Of a DNA stretch of 35,471 bases, positions 16,868 through 24,463 are shown piece by piece. Position numbers and translations under genes: made by a program. Numbering within the stretch: position 1 is the first letter of the stretch; the number at the start of each line of letters is the position of its first letter. This DNA comes from Lachnospiraceae bacterium (GTDB lineage: Bacteria > Bacillota > Clostridia > Lachnospirales > Lachnospiraceae), in contig JAQVCW010000037.1 of assembly GCA_028689585.1 (NCBI GenBank), forward strand, positions 1 through 35,471, written 5' to 3'. The notes below the pieces were generated by a model. It did not search any database. It was not told the origin of the DNA and worked only from the letters and a program-made list of their open reading frames with translations.

Positions 16868-17662
16868 TTATTTCGCTTTATAGTCTTCTGGATTAAATAA
16901 CCCCATGGCTTCAAAGGTAATAGCCAGCCATGATACGGAAGCGTCCTTACGGCTTTTCTGTTCCTCTGTGGACAGTCTAGTAACAACGCTTGTAAGGCCT
17001 GTTCTTGCCGGGATACCTAACTTTTTGTAAGCCCCTCTAAATACGTTCATGGCATACTTGCCGTAAGCGATAGTAGCGGTAGGCGCGAAGGACATAATGT
17101 AAATTTTAGGGATACCGTCGGATTCCGCGATAGCGTCTACAGGCACTACGGAAGCCATATAGCGTAATTCCAAGTCGTCTACGCTGTAGCGTTCGCTTGC
17201 TTCTGGATTCTCTGCCAGCCAGTCGGTAAGCTGCTTAATAGCGTCTTCTTTCTCTTTGCAAGCCACGATAAGCGTACCGTCTTCTGGACTGTTCTGTAAT
17301 CCCCATAAGGACCAGCGCTTTTCCCCTTGTCCAATAACGACGTCGATATGGTCCTTATACTTAAGGGTGTCGTCGTCTTTGTCCACAAAATCCCCCTTCT
17401 TATCCACAACAAGCCAGGAACCCATGTAAACAAAATCCAGGTCTAAGCCATCATTTGCCTTTTTGAAATCCTCAAAAGTGTTCTGTAAAAGCTGTGTGAT
17501 ATAAGCGGTAGCCGGTTTATCTGTAGTGGCTACTTCCCCGCTTGACGCCTGGGCGATAGCGGTACCCGCTACGTCTTCTGTTCCGGCGTTAGTTGCTGCT
17601 ACGTCCATTCCTGTAGCCTTGTCTTCTGCTTCTGTTACGTTCGTTGTGTTTTCTGTACTCAT
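16868..17662 (-). CDS. Possible single-stranded DNA-binding protein
   Basis: This 264-residue protein has an N-terminal 50 residues of low-complexity Thr/Ala/Glu. The body is beta-rich (LDFVYMGSWLVVDKKGDFV, IDVVIGQGEKRWSLWG), with a C-terminal TFEAMGLFNPEDYKAK. It lies exactly between the helicase and the primase-helicase, where phages often keep their SSB or recombination mediator. The single OB-like strand pattern and lack of enzymatic motifs fit SSB, but I cannot confirm the fold. Note that the disordered tail is N-terminal, not the usual acidic C-terminus. Confidence 0.4.
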   Translation of the reverse strand: MSTENTTNVTEAEDKATGMDVAATNAGTEDVAGTAIAQASSGEVATTDKPATAYITQLLQNTFEDFKKANDGLDLDFVYMGSWLVVDKKGDFVDKDDDTLKYKDHIDVVIGQGEKRWSLWGLQNSPEDGTLIVACKEKEDAIKQLTDWLAENPEASERYSVDDLELRYMASVVPVDAIAESDGIPKIYIMSFAPTATIAYGKYAMNVFRGAYKKLGIPARTGLTSVVTRLSTEEQKSRKDASVSWLAITFEAMGLFNPEDYKAK

Positions 17663-17684
17663 AGTAAAATCCTACCTTTCATAA

Positions 17685-19355
17685 TTAAAATTTAATATTG
17701 TCTAGCAAGCCTTCTATTACGTCTTTTTCGGCGTTTTTAGGCTTTACTGGTAACTTTATACCTAAGCGCTTGTAAACCTTCCTACGGCTGTAATATTGCC
17801 CGTTCAGAACGCCCACAGAAGCGTCTACGTAATCAAACCATATAGCTTTTTTATCTGGGTTACCTGGGTCTGGTCGCATGATACGCCCTATTTCCTGTTC
17901 CAGGTTAAGCCCTGTCTTACTCTTACCGTCGCCCCTGGCTGGGGTAACCTTATGTCCTACCGATAACCCCGGTATATCCAAACCTTCACGGGCTAACTGT
18001 GTAGCGAAAAGGATATGTACTTTACCTTCGCGGCAATCGCTTAGTATTTCCTGTCGTTTTTTCTTTGTGACTTGCCAGGCCTTAAACTCTGCTTCCGTGT
18101 ACTGTTCTACTTTTACCTTCCACCGTCTAGCCTTGCTGTCGTACTTACATTCCGTACCGTATTCCTTAGCCAGTTCTTCCGCCTGGGCTTTCCCGTAAGC
18201 TACCTTCCAGCTGTAGCGCTGTAAGCCGCCGTGTACTACAGCTGTTTTACACCCGCGTAAGCCACGTTCCTTAAGGATACGGTCTACTTCTTCCCTTACC
18301 ACAAAACAGTATCTTGTGGATTCTGCTAACACGATAGCCTGGCCGTACTGGATAGAATCTACAATAGTGGAAGCCACCAGCCTAAGCCTTTCTTTATCCG
18401 ATAGCAGACAGTTAAGTACGTCCTGGTAGTCCAGTTCTTCGCCGCCGGCGTCTACGTTTCCTTCGGCGCTGTCTTCGTCGCCATATGTAAAGCCTGTATA
18501 GATAAACCGTACTTCCGGTAACACAAGCTGGTCCTTTTCGTAAAGCGCCGTTCGTGGCACTTCATGTAGTACCGGCCCGATACCCTGGTACATAAATTCT
18601 TCTAATTCGTCTTTACGCTTCGGAGTGGCGGTAAGTCCTATAATTCGCTTCGCCTTAAATCTGGCCGCTGTATCTAAAAACTGTGTACTAGGGAAGTGGT
18701 GGGCTTCGTCAATAACGACGACGCCTACATATCCGTTAAGGAAGTCCACTAAATCCGGGTTAGCCTTAATCGTCTGTACTGTCGCGATAATCAGCTTTCC
18801 GCTTCCGTAGTCCTGGCAGCCGTCGCCCAGGATACCGACTTTACCTACACCCTTAAGCGTAGATAACGCCCTGTCCCTTGTCTGGTACATAAGGTCTTTG
18901 GTGTGTGTCAGCCATAAAGTAGGCCGTCCAGTCTCAAAAATGTATCTCATACCCATAATTGTTTTACCCGAACCAGCCGGCGCCACCCCTATACCGTTCT
19001 TCTTAAGAAGACTGTCTATAAGTGGTTCCTGGTAGTCTCTTATCTGGTAATCCTCATTCCATGGGCCGAAGTCTACTACTGAGCCTTCCACCTGTTCCCG
19101 CCTTATGCTATACGTGGTTCCTGTTTCTTTCACACGTTCCATAAGTTGGTCTTCATAACCCCTGGGAAGTATAAGGCTTCCGTCGTTGTCATAGGTAAAT
19201 AACTGTAATCTCTGGTCGATACCCCAGGTAGGCCGGCGCTGGTACTTCGCTTTCATAAACGCCGGGTTATCTATCGTAAGGTCGTCCACGATTTTTAATT
19301 TAATCGGTAGTGGATAGTTACTTACCCGGACGTTATTACTTACTAATATTTCCAA
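17685..19355 (-). CDS. SF2 DEAD/DEAH-box helicase
   Basis: This 556-residue SF2 helicase has IRDYQ (105-109), Walker A APAGSGKT (125-132), DEAH (216-219), motif III-like LTATPKR (241-247), and a C-terminal RecA domain with LFATQLAREGLDIPGL and motif VI QEIGRIMRPDPG. The arrangement matches ResIII/UvsW/XPB-like phage helicases that remodel replication forks and recombination intermediates. The C-terminal domain carries an insertion (about 375-440). It overlaps the RecU-like gene by 20 bp, supporting a recombination role. Confidence 0.9.
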   Translation of the reverse strand: MEILVSNNVRVSNYPLPIKLKIVDDLTIDNPAFMKAKYQRRPTWGIDQRLQLFTYDNDGSLILPRGYEDQLMERVKETGTTYSIRREQVEGSVVDFGPWNEDYQIRDYQEPLIDSLLKKNGIGVAPAGSGKTIMGMRYIFETGRPTLWLTHTKDLMYQTRDRALSTLKGVGKVGILGDGCQDYGSGKLIIATVQTIKANPDLVDFLNGYVGVVVIDEAHHFPSTQFLDTAARFKAKRIIGLTATPKRKDELEEFMYQGIGPVLHEVPRTALYEKDQLVLPEVRFIYTGFTYGDEDSAEGNVDAGGEELDYQDVLNCLLSDKERLRLVASTIVDSIQYGQAIVLAESTRYCFVVREEVDRILKERGLRGCKTAVVHGGLQRYSWKVAYGKAQAEELAKEYGTECKYDSKARRWKVKVEQYTEAEFKAWQVTKKKRQEILSDCREGKVHILFATQLAREGLDIPGLSVGHKVTPARGDGKSKTGLNLEQEIGRIMRPDPGNPDKKAIWFDYVDASVGVLNGQYYSRRKVYKRLGIKLPVKPKNAEKDVIEGLLDNIKF

Positions 19356-19839
19356 TATCTGCCACCCCCTTAAGGTCGTATCCGCGTTCCCCTTCTACCG
19401 TGATACGCGGTAAATGTATCGCTTGTACTTTCCCTAGCTGTAGTTCCGCCAGGGTAATATACTGTCTGTCTTTTTGTTTCATATACTTCATAGCTTCTAT
19501 AAGCCGGATAGCGTAAGCTGCGTCTACAGCTTCATTAAGGAAAGATACCAGGACGTAACCGTAATTCCTGTCTAATGCCTGTTCAAATTTTAATAGACCT
19601 TTAAGCTGGTCGGTGCGTAGCATTGACAAAAGGAAACGGTCGCCTTCTGTTCTCTTTTCCTCTATAAGTATGTTCGCGTGTTCCACTAAGATAAGTTCGT
19701 CCGCTGGCCGTGTACCCAGTCTTTTACCATCTGTTACGCGTAACCGCCATAAGTTCGGTACCAGCCGCCAGCTTCGCCTACATTCTTCCTGGAAGTCTTC
19801 GCCACGCTGCCTACGTTCCGCCTGTTTCTCATTACGCAA
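19336..19839 (-). CDS. RecU-like Holliday junction resolvase / PD-(D/E)xK nuclease
   Basis: This 167-residue protein has GEDFQEECRRSW at the N-terminus, then RPADELILVEHANILIEEKR, giving the PAD...E-x-K active-site layout of the RecU/PD-(D/E)xK fold. LKGLLKFEQAL and GYVLVSFLN follow, echoing the hQ...l and y.l..f segments of RecU. RecU resolves Holliday junctions in Firmicutes. It overlaps genes on both sides by a few bases. The fold call is good; RecU specifically versus another resolvase is less certain. Confidence 0.7.
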   Translation of the reverse strand: MRNEKQAERRQRGEDFQEECRRSWRLVPNLWRLRVTDGKRLGTRPADELILVEHANILIEEKRTEGDRFLLSMLRTDQLKGLLKFEQALDRNYGYVLVSFLNEAVDAAYAIRLIEAMKYMKQKDRQYITLAELQLGKVQAIHLPRITVEGERGYDLKGVADIGNISK

Positions 19840-20395
19840 GGTAATTTAAGGCGGCGGCTTGTAACTGGGCTTTTGCACGAATACAGCTTAGGGCTTCTTT
19901 CTTAGCGTCGTAGTCTTCCTTCGCCTTAAGCTGGGCTACCTCGATAGCCCTTACGTCGGCTTCTACCATGGCCTGTTCCTTACGTTCTTCGGCGCTAAAG
20001 TGTCGTCGGAATGCGTCTCTCTGGGTATCATTATTAAGTGATACCTTTGTCTGTTTTCCGTCTGGGTATGTGATAATACCGTAGGCGTCCTTACCAGTTC
20101 CGCAAATCGTGTTAATCGCTTCGCTTTCTGTAAGCTGTATCGCTGTTTCTAACTGTCTGGCACGTCTTACAAGTTCCGCTTTATTCTGGTAGGTGTCTTC
20201 CTGTTTTCTGCCAGCTTCCAGCATATCAGCCACGGCAGCGTCTAACTGTGATAAGGTATTAAGTACCTGTTCGTCTGTTACTACAGGTGTGTTAATCGTT
20301 GGTACGTGTACTACTAAGGCTTTTGCCACACACTTAGACACTTCTTCCTCTCCATATTTTGCTATTACTTCTTCCATTGCTTTGTCTACTGTCAT
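19832..20395 (-). CDS. Hypothetical helical protein (DUF1351-like)
   Basis: This 187-residue protein is largely alpha-helical with two long charged helices (KAELVRRARQLETAIQ; ERKEQAMVEADVRAIEVAQ) and a short beta hairpin (GIITYPDGKQTKVSL). It resembles the DUF1351-like proteins found beside recombination genes in Firmicute prophages. It overlaps the RecU-like gene. The role is unknown, perhaps a recombination accessory. Confidence 0.55.
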   Translation of the reverse strand: MTVDKAMEEVIAKYGEEEVSKCVAKALVVHVPTINTPVVTDEQVLNTLSQLDAAVADMLEAGRKQEDTYQNKAELVRRARQLETAIQLTESEAINTICGTGKDAYGIITYPDGKQTKVSLNNDTQRDAFRRHFSAEERKEQAMVEADVRAIEVAQLKAKEDYDAKKEALSCIRAKAQLQAAALNYLA

Positions 20396-20408
20396 GTTTT
20401 TAATCTCC

Positions 20409-20705
20409 TTAATTTAAAAAGTCTTTCTTTTTTTGTAGCGAGAATCCGGCCGCATCCTCTCTCTTTTCTTGTTGCTCTTTCTGTTCCTTAACCTGTTTGG
20501 ACAGCAACTTTACAAATTCCGAACTTATGTAGTTTTGAACCACAGGAACGGCCGTACCTATTTCGGAAATATCACAGTTATGTAGGTCTGTCACGGCTTT
20601 TATAACATCATTTCCGGCGTTTACGTTCTTACAAGCTACTACTAAATTACTTACTATCCAGCCCTTAGATACAGACATTAGGCTTTCTATAATTGACCTG
20701 GCCAC
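20409..20705 (-). CDS. Hypothetical protein
   Basis: This 98-residue protein starts at GTG 20705 (AAGGTAGG about ten bases upstream) and overlaps the zinc-ribbon gene by 41 bp. The N-terminus is mixed and hydrophobic and the C-terminal third is a charged helix (SKQVKEQKEQQEKRE). No family recognised. Confidence 0.55.
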   Translation of the reverse strand: MARSIIESLMSVSKGWIVSNLVVACKNVNAGNDVIKAVTDLHNCDISEIGTAVPVVQNYISSEFVKLLSKQVKEQKEQQEKREDAAGFSLQKKKDFLN

Positions 20706-20946
20706 TTCTGCTACCTACCTTTCTTCTTAAGTGGGGCTTCACTACTAAAAATTCCCCGCCCCTAAAGGTTCTGTCGAATGGTTTACTAACTGTGTAAGCC
20801 CCACAGTTCGGGCAGCCTATTTTAATAGCACCGGAAGAAGATACCGACGGGTTTAACTCTGCTAAGTCGTTTTCCGTTACCGGTTCTTCGTGTCCACAGT
20901 TTCTACAGTGCCACAGCTTTACCCTAGTCGTTTTCTTTTCGCTCAT
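20665..20946 (-). CDS. Zinc-ribbon protein
   Basis: This 93-residue protein has HCRNCGHEEPV near residues 13-23 and IGCPNCGAY near 43-51, a classic two-knuckle zinc ribbon, followed by a basic tail (KPHLRRKVGSRSG). Probably nucleic-acid-binding. It overlaps both neighbouring genes, including the preceding membrane micro-gene. Confidence 0.65.
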   Translation of the reverse strand: MSEKKTTRVKLWHCRNCGHEEPVTENDLAELNPSVSSSGAIKIGCPNCGAYTVSKPFDRTFRGGEFLVVKPHLRRKVGSRSGQVNYRKPNVCI

Positions 20947-21100
20947 GCTCTAACCGCCTTTGTTTTCTCTGGCGACGCTCTCTACGTCTGATAAACCATC
21001 TAACAGTATCCATAATCAACGCAATAGCTAAAAAGAATAAGGCTATAATGGCCGCACAAAAGATAACTGTATATAAAATTACCATCTGTCCTAGTGTCAT
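20924..21100 (-). CDS. 58-residue membrane micro-protein with basic tail
   Basis: ATG at 21100 overlaps the SbcD stop as ATGA. The product begins MTLGQMVILYTVIFCAAIIA; hydrophobic residues about 6-30 form one helix, then a very basic cytosolic tail (RRRERRQRKQRRLEHERK). The tail could contact nucleic acid or membrane lipids. It runs 23 bp into the next gene. Confidence 0.6.
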   Translation of the reverse strand: MTLGQMVILYTVIFCAAIIALFFLAIALIMDTVRWFIRRRERRQRKQRRLEHERKEND

Positions 21101-22095
21101 GCTTCCACCTTCTCCCTTTGCCCGTCGATAATCTGTAGCGCCGTCCTTACGACGTCTGGGCTATACTTTTCTTCCGCTGCTACCTGGTCGATAATCTGGT
21201 TAATGTCCATAAGAACCTTGTTACCTGTGTGTCCCTGGATAAGCGCGCTAAAGTTTTCCATAGCGTACTGTCTTTCCTTTTCTTCTTCTATACGGCTACG
21301 GTCTAGCACTTCTTCGCCGGGCTTTGCGGATTCGATAGGTATAAAGTCAGCGCTGTACGTGCCTTTAATTTCGTCTATCGTAATCAGTGCTACCCTTACC
21401 TGTCTGGTAATCTCTCCTACGGAAGCAGACATACGTAAAAGGCTTCCAGGGTTTACGAATAACTTACCGTCGGCGGACCTGTTATAAATCCCATATCCCA
21501 TATGGTCATGTCCTGTTAGTATTACGCTGGCTTTCGTGTCCACTTTATAAAGGTCGCTGTACCGGTCAAATGGCGGCTTATGGTCCAGTAGCATACCGTG
21601 GGCGATATGGACGCCGATAGCGTCCGGGTCGTTATATTCCACGTCCGGGCTGTATCCGTATCCGTTAATATCCATATCCTTACTGTACGGTGTGGCGGTA
21701 AGGTAAACCTTGTACCGTCCCTTCGCCATGTAGATAGGTTTATCATTGGACGACTGGATAACATGTAGGTTAGGTACCAGCATTTCTAAAAGCCTTAAGC
21801 TGGTACGGTAATAGCTTTCAACGTTGTACCCGTAAATATCGTGGTTACCGATTGTACAGTAAATATCTAACGGACATTCGTTAAGCACCTGGGCGTATTC
21901 CAGAAGGACGGCTATACCTACTTCCGGTCTGTCGAAAATATCCCCAGGCTGTAGGATTGCGTCTACGCCATTGTCTACAGCTATTTTAAAAACTTCTCGT
22001 AGCTTTTCTTTCGCTACCTCTGGGTAATCGTCGGTTCTGTTCCTGGGATTGTTGCCCCTTAAATGCCAGTCGCCGACGAAAAGAAACTTAACCAT
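21097..22095 (-). CDS. sbcD: SbcD/Mre11-type nuclease
   Basis: This 332-residue metallophosphoesterase carries all Mre11 nuclease stations: GDWHLRG (8-14), GDIFDRP (51-57), GNHD (83-86), VHIAHGM and TGHDHMGYG. With SbcC it trims DNA ends and cleaves hairpins or blocked ends. It sits next to the C-terminal half of SbcC, separated only by a 36-residue zinc-ribbon micro-gene that overlaps both. The start overlaps that micro-gene's stop (ATGGTTAAG), implying coupled synthesis. Confidence 0.9.
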   Translation of the reverse strand: MVKFLFVGDWHLRGNNPRNRTDDYPEVAKEKLREVFKIAVDNGVDAILQPGDIFDRPEVGIAVLLEYAQVLNECPLDIYCTIGNHDIYGYNVESYYRTSLRLLEMLVPNLHVIQSSNDKPIYMAKGRYKVYLTATPYSKDMDINGYGYSPDVEYNDPDAIGVHIAHGMLLDHKPPFDRYSDLYKVDTKASVILTGHDHMGYGIYNRSADGKLFVNPGSLLRMSASVGEITRQVRVALITIDEIKGTYSADFIPIESAKPGEEVLDRSRIEEEKERQYAMENFSALIQGHTGNKVLMDINQIIDQVAAEEKYSPDVVRTALQIIDGQREKVEA

Positions 22096-22198
22096 CTTCT
22101 TTTACCTCTCTTTCGTCTACGCATAAGGGACAAATTTCTTCGTCTTCCTGTGGCGTAAAAATAACCCCACATTCCTTACAGCGCTTTTGTTCTGTCAT
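22088..22198 (-). CDS. 36-residue zinc-ribbon micro-protein
   Basis: The product has CKECG at residues 7-11 and CPLC at 23-26, then an acidic tail. ATG at 22198 overlaps the SbcC C-half stop as ATGA and its own stop overlaps the SbcD ATG. Its placement exactly between the two SbcCD genes hints at a linked role; the CPLC resembles a zinc hook but has no coiled coil. Confidence 0.6.
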   Translation of the reverse strand: MTEQKRCKECGVIFTPQEDEEICPLCVDEREVKEDG

Positions 22199-22899
22199 AA
22201 TATGGATACCTCGCTTTCCCCACTCGTGCTACGCTTTACGGAAAGGCTTATTTCCCCAATTTCCGCAAGGTCGGCGTTATGCGTGATAAGGATAATCTGT
22301 CGGTCGAAGCTGGCGCTATATTCCTTAAGGAAATACGCTACCGCCGGCGCGTACTCTTTGGATACGTGCTTACCTACTTCGTCCAGGAAAAGCGGGCCGT
22401 TAATGCCTTCCATTTCCCCGACTGCCAGGCGAAGGGCTAAGGCGATTACATCTACCTTTCCGCCGCCCCTGTCGTAGTCCGGCTTTTCTAACTTCGTAAT
22501 CGTGCTACCGTCGTTTAGGTAATATTCCGCGATAGGCTGATTACCTCTAAGGGTAAGGTCAATCATAAATCTATGGTTACCGCCAAATACTACGTTAAGG
22601 GCTTCGCTTACGACGTCTTCTACCCTGGTCTTCACTTGCTGCCTGGCGTAGTCGCTGGTCTTTTGTAAAAGTACCTGTACCATACCGAAGATACCTAACT
22701 GGGCTTCTTCCTCTGTCTTCGCCTTTACCGCTTTCGCTCGTTGTTCTTCTAAAAGCTGGCGCTTAGACTTCTGGGCTTCCACCTTGTCCCTGGCCGTCTT
22801 AAGGTCGGCAGCAATCCGGTTAATTTTCAAGGTATCCAGTTCTTTAGCTGGACCGTAGTTTACCGGTTCCGGCTTTATGAAAAAATCCATAATTCCCAT
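22195..22899 (-). CDS. SbcC/Rad50 C-terminal half (ATPase lobe II)
   Basis: This 234-residue protein opens with a coiled coil (about 18-68), then the second half of a Rad50 head: signature-like DRGGGKVDVIALALRL (143-158), Walker B GPLFLDEVGKH (168-178) and H-loop LITHNAD (204-210). It lacks Walker A, which is in the separate 479-residue protein at 25832-27271. The two would assemble into one composite ABC ATPase site that works with SbcD. The start follows AGGGGGTAGCAT. Confidence 0.8.
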   Translation of the reverse strand: MGIMDFFIKPEPVNYGPAKELDTLKINRIAADLKTARDKVEAQKSKRQLLEEQRAKAVKAKTEEEAQLGIFGMVQVLLQKTSDYARQQVKTRVEDVVSEALNVVFGGNHRFMIDLTLRGNQPIAEYYLNDGSTITKLEKPDYDRGGGKVDVIALALRLAVGEMEGINGPLFLDEVGKHVSKEYAPAVAYFLKEYSASFDRQIILITHNADLAEIGEISLSVKRSTSGESEVSIL

Positions 22900-22909
22900 A
22901 TGCTACCCC

Positions 22910-23143
22910 CTATACTTCCGGTATCCCTTCTTCTACAGCCTTAAGGTTTTCTTCTACGGAAGCTGTAAGCCGGTTAATTTCTTCTTCGATAGTATCCGGT
23001 GTAACCCCTAACTTCTCCATTTCCTTAACCACTTCGTCGCACTGTTTCGTAGCTGCTTCTAACTGGGCTTCGGCTCTTGTCTTTGCTCTCTCCGCTTCCT
23101 CTAACTTCTTTTTAGCTGCTTCGATTCTGTCTTTAATCTCCAT
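22910..23143 (-). CDS. Small coiled-coil protein
   Basis: This 77-residue product is nearly all charged heptads (MEIKDRIEAAKKKLEEAERA and onward). It has strong AAAGGAAGG upstream. It lies between an AbrB-like gene and the SbcC C-half, and could supply extra coiled coil to the split SbcC or be an independent scaffold. Confidence 0.6.
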   Translation of the reverse strand: MEIKDRIEAAKKKLEEAERAKTRAEAQLEAATKQCDEVVKEMEKLGVTPDTIEEEINRLTASVEENLKAVEEGIPEV

Positions 23144-23334
23144 TACTCTTTACCTTCCTTTCTTGTTATGATAAAAGCCAGCTGGTTACGTTCCACCAGT
23201 CTTATAGCTGATACCTCTACTTCTTCGTCCGGTGCAAAACCCAGCGCTTCCCTAAAATCTGTAGGAAGGCTAAGGCGCCCTTTCCCATCTAACCGCCTTG
23301 TTACTTTTAAAATATCGCCGTCGTAGTTAGCCAT
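23143..23334 (-). CDS. AbrB/SpoVT-like DNA-binding protein
   Basis: This 63-residue protein starts MANYDGDILKVTRRLDGKGR, then LSLPTDFREALGF...EVEVSAI, matching the swapped-hairpin AbrB/MazE fold (VTRRLDxKGRLSLPxxFREALG). Such proteins are dimeric transition-state type regulators or antitoxins. I use the ATG at 23334, which overlaps the preceding TGA; GGGG lies nine bases upstream. No toxin gene is adjacent, so regulator is more likely than antitoxin. Confidence 0.7.
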   Translation of the reverse strand: MANYDGDILKVTRRLDGKGRLSLPTDFREALGFAPDEEVEVSAIRLVERNQLAFIITRKEGKE

Positions 23335-23915
23335 CAGACAGTACCCCACTTTCCATACTTTTCCCAGTAACCGATTGGTCCCATGTTACGGAAGTCGGTA
23401 GCCCTTTCATTTGCTGTTTCCACGTCCTTATAGACGCCCAGGTTATGGGCTTTTGACTGGTAGAAACAACGCACTTCGTACCGCTGCTTATCCTTACGGT
23501 AGTGAACGCCCTTAACCATTTCGGCGTATTCTGGCCCGGTCTTTTCTTCCGGTACGTATGTTTCCCCAATAGGTAAATTAACCAGGTTATCACGGGTAAG
23601 GTTTAGGCTGTCGCCGTCTTTAAAAATGGTATTTTGTCCACGTTCTGGCTTTGCGATAGCCCTATGTAAAAGCGGCTGTTTCTGTTCAAACCCTGGGACA
23701 CTTACAGCCCTTCCAGCTACCTTATGGGCTGTAGCCCTTACATAGATAAGGCCGTTACGCTTGTGTATGAATGAATACCATGTACCAGGCCAGCCCTTTA
23801 TGTACTCTAGGTCTTCCGGGTCTATCTTTACTTCCACGGAACCGTAACCGGCGTTCGGTGGCGCTTCTACGAAAAGAGTAGCCACCTTACCACGTACTAT
23901 AAAATCATTCTTCAT
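23334..23915 (-). CDS. AP2-domain protein with degenerate HNH
   Basis: This 193-residue protein has LLHRAIAK and GDSLNLTRDNLVNLP around residues 83-115, an HNH-like layout in which the expected catalytic DH is replaced (IFKDGD). The C-terminal AP2/ERF-like DNA-binding fold follows (GVHYRKDKQRYEVRCFY, then LGVYKDVETANERA). AP2 plus HNH is typical of phage homing endonucleases. The missing His suggests an inactive nuclease that may still bind DNA. It starts with AAAGGGGGTAGCACT right after the methyltransferase remnant, a common homing position. Confidence 0.75.
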   Translation of the reverse strand: MKNDFIVRGKVATLFVEAPPNAGYGSVEVKIDPEDLEYIKGWPGTWYSFIHKRNGLIYVRATAHKVAGRAVSVPGFEQKQPLLHRAIAKPERGQNTIFKDGDSLNLTRDNLVNLPIGETYVPEEKTGPEYAEMVKGVHYRKDKQRYEVRCFYQSKAHNLGVYKDVETANERATDFRNMGPIGYWEKYGKWGTV

Positions 23916-24115
23916 AGTGCTACCCCCTTTAAACTGTCTAAATAATTGATAACTGATTTTCCGATAGCTTCCGCAAGCGTAACAGTTACAGCGTTTCCAA
24001 ACTGTTTATAGGCTTGTGAATTGCTTACTACTTGCTTCCATCTTTCCATAGGAAAAGCCTGTAGTCTTCCGTATTCTGTTGGCGTAAGTTTACGCACTCT
24101 ATACGTAGGTGCCAA
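23912..24115 (-). CDS. C5-MTase C-terminal fragment (motifs IX-X)
   Basis: This 67-residue piece (TTG-APTYRVRKLTPTEYGRLQ...AYKQFGNAVTVTLAEAIG) contains MTase motifs IX and X. The G9 tract just upstream (AAGGGGGGGGG, six bases before TTG) happens to make a strong Shine-Dalgarno like others in this phage, so it may be translated alone, as in split C5-MTases such as AquI. Alternatively it is only a remnant; changing G9 to G8 would fuse it to the preceding ISPTVTAVAGG segment. Confidence 0.55.
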   Translation of the reverse strand: MAPTYRVRKLTPTEYGRLQAFPMERWKQVVSNSQAYKQFGNAVTVTLAEAIGKSVINYLDSLKGVAL

Positions 24116-24120
24116 GTCGT

Positions 24121-24129
24121 CCCCCCCCC
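24121..24129. repeat. C9 (G9) homopolymer in MTase
   Basis: Nine C on the plus strand (G on the coding strand) lie at the junction between the TRD and motifs IX-X. Eight or eleven G would join the frames. Homopolymers of this length slip readily during replication. It also acts as a potential ribosome binding site for the TTG at 24115. Confidence 0.75.
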
Positions 24130-24436
24130 TTCGTTAATATTTTTATGTGGTGTGTTCCACCAGCCACGGCGGTAACCGTTGGGCTGATTCCTTCCGGGTC
24201 GTGTACCCGTTTTCCATGGTCGTATCCGTTCATATCCAGAAGACCACGTACTATAATTTCCGGTGTCAAAGTTATTCGCCTTCCTTAACTTCTAAGATAT
24301 ACTTAGGGTCTTTGTAATCTGTGGCGGTGCAAGCCCCTACAATCCCTTCTGTAGAGTGTATCCAACCCTTTTGTCCGCCACTTCCTTTATGTGCCAGGTG
24401 TATTATTTTAGGTTGTCCATTGCCTTTAGGCCGCGG

Positions 24437-24462
24437 CTCTCTCTCTCTCTCTCTCTCTCTCT
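24437..24462. repeat. (CT)13 dinucleotide microsatellite in MTase
   Basis: Thirteen perfect CT units (AG on the coding strand, read as alternating Arg-Glu) lie directly after an in-frame TAA and before another recognition module, PRPKGNGQPKIIHLAHKG. This is by far the longest microsatellite in the window. With 13 units the downstream module is in the same frame as the upstream block, apart from the TAA. Confidence 0.85.
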
Positions 24463-24463
24463 G

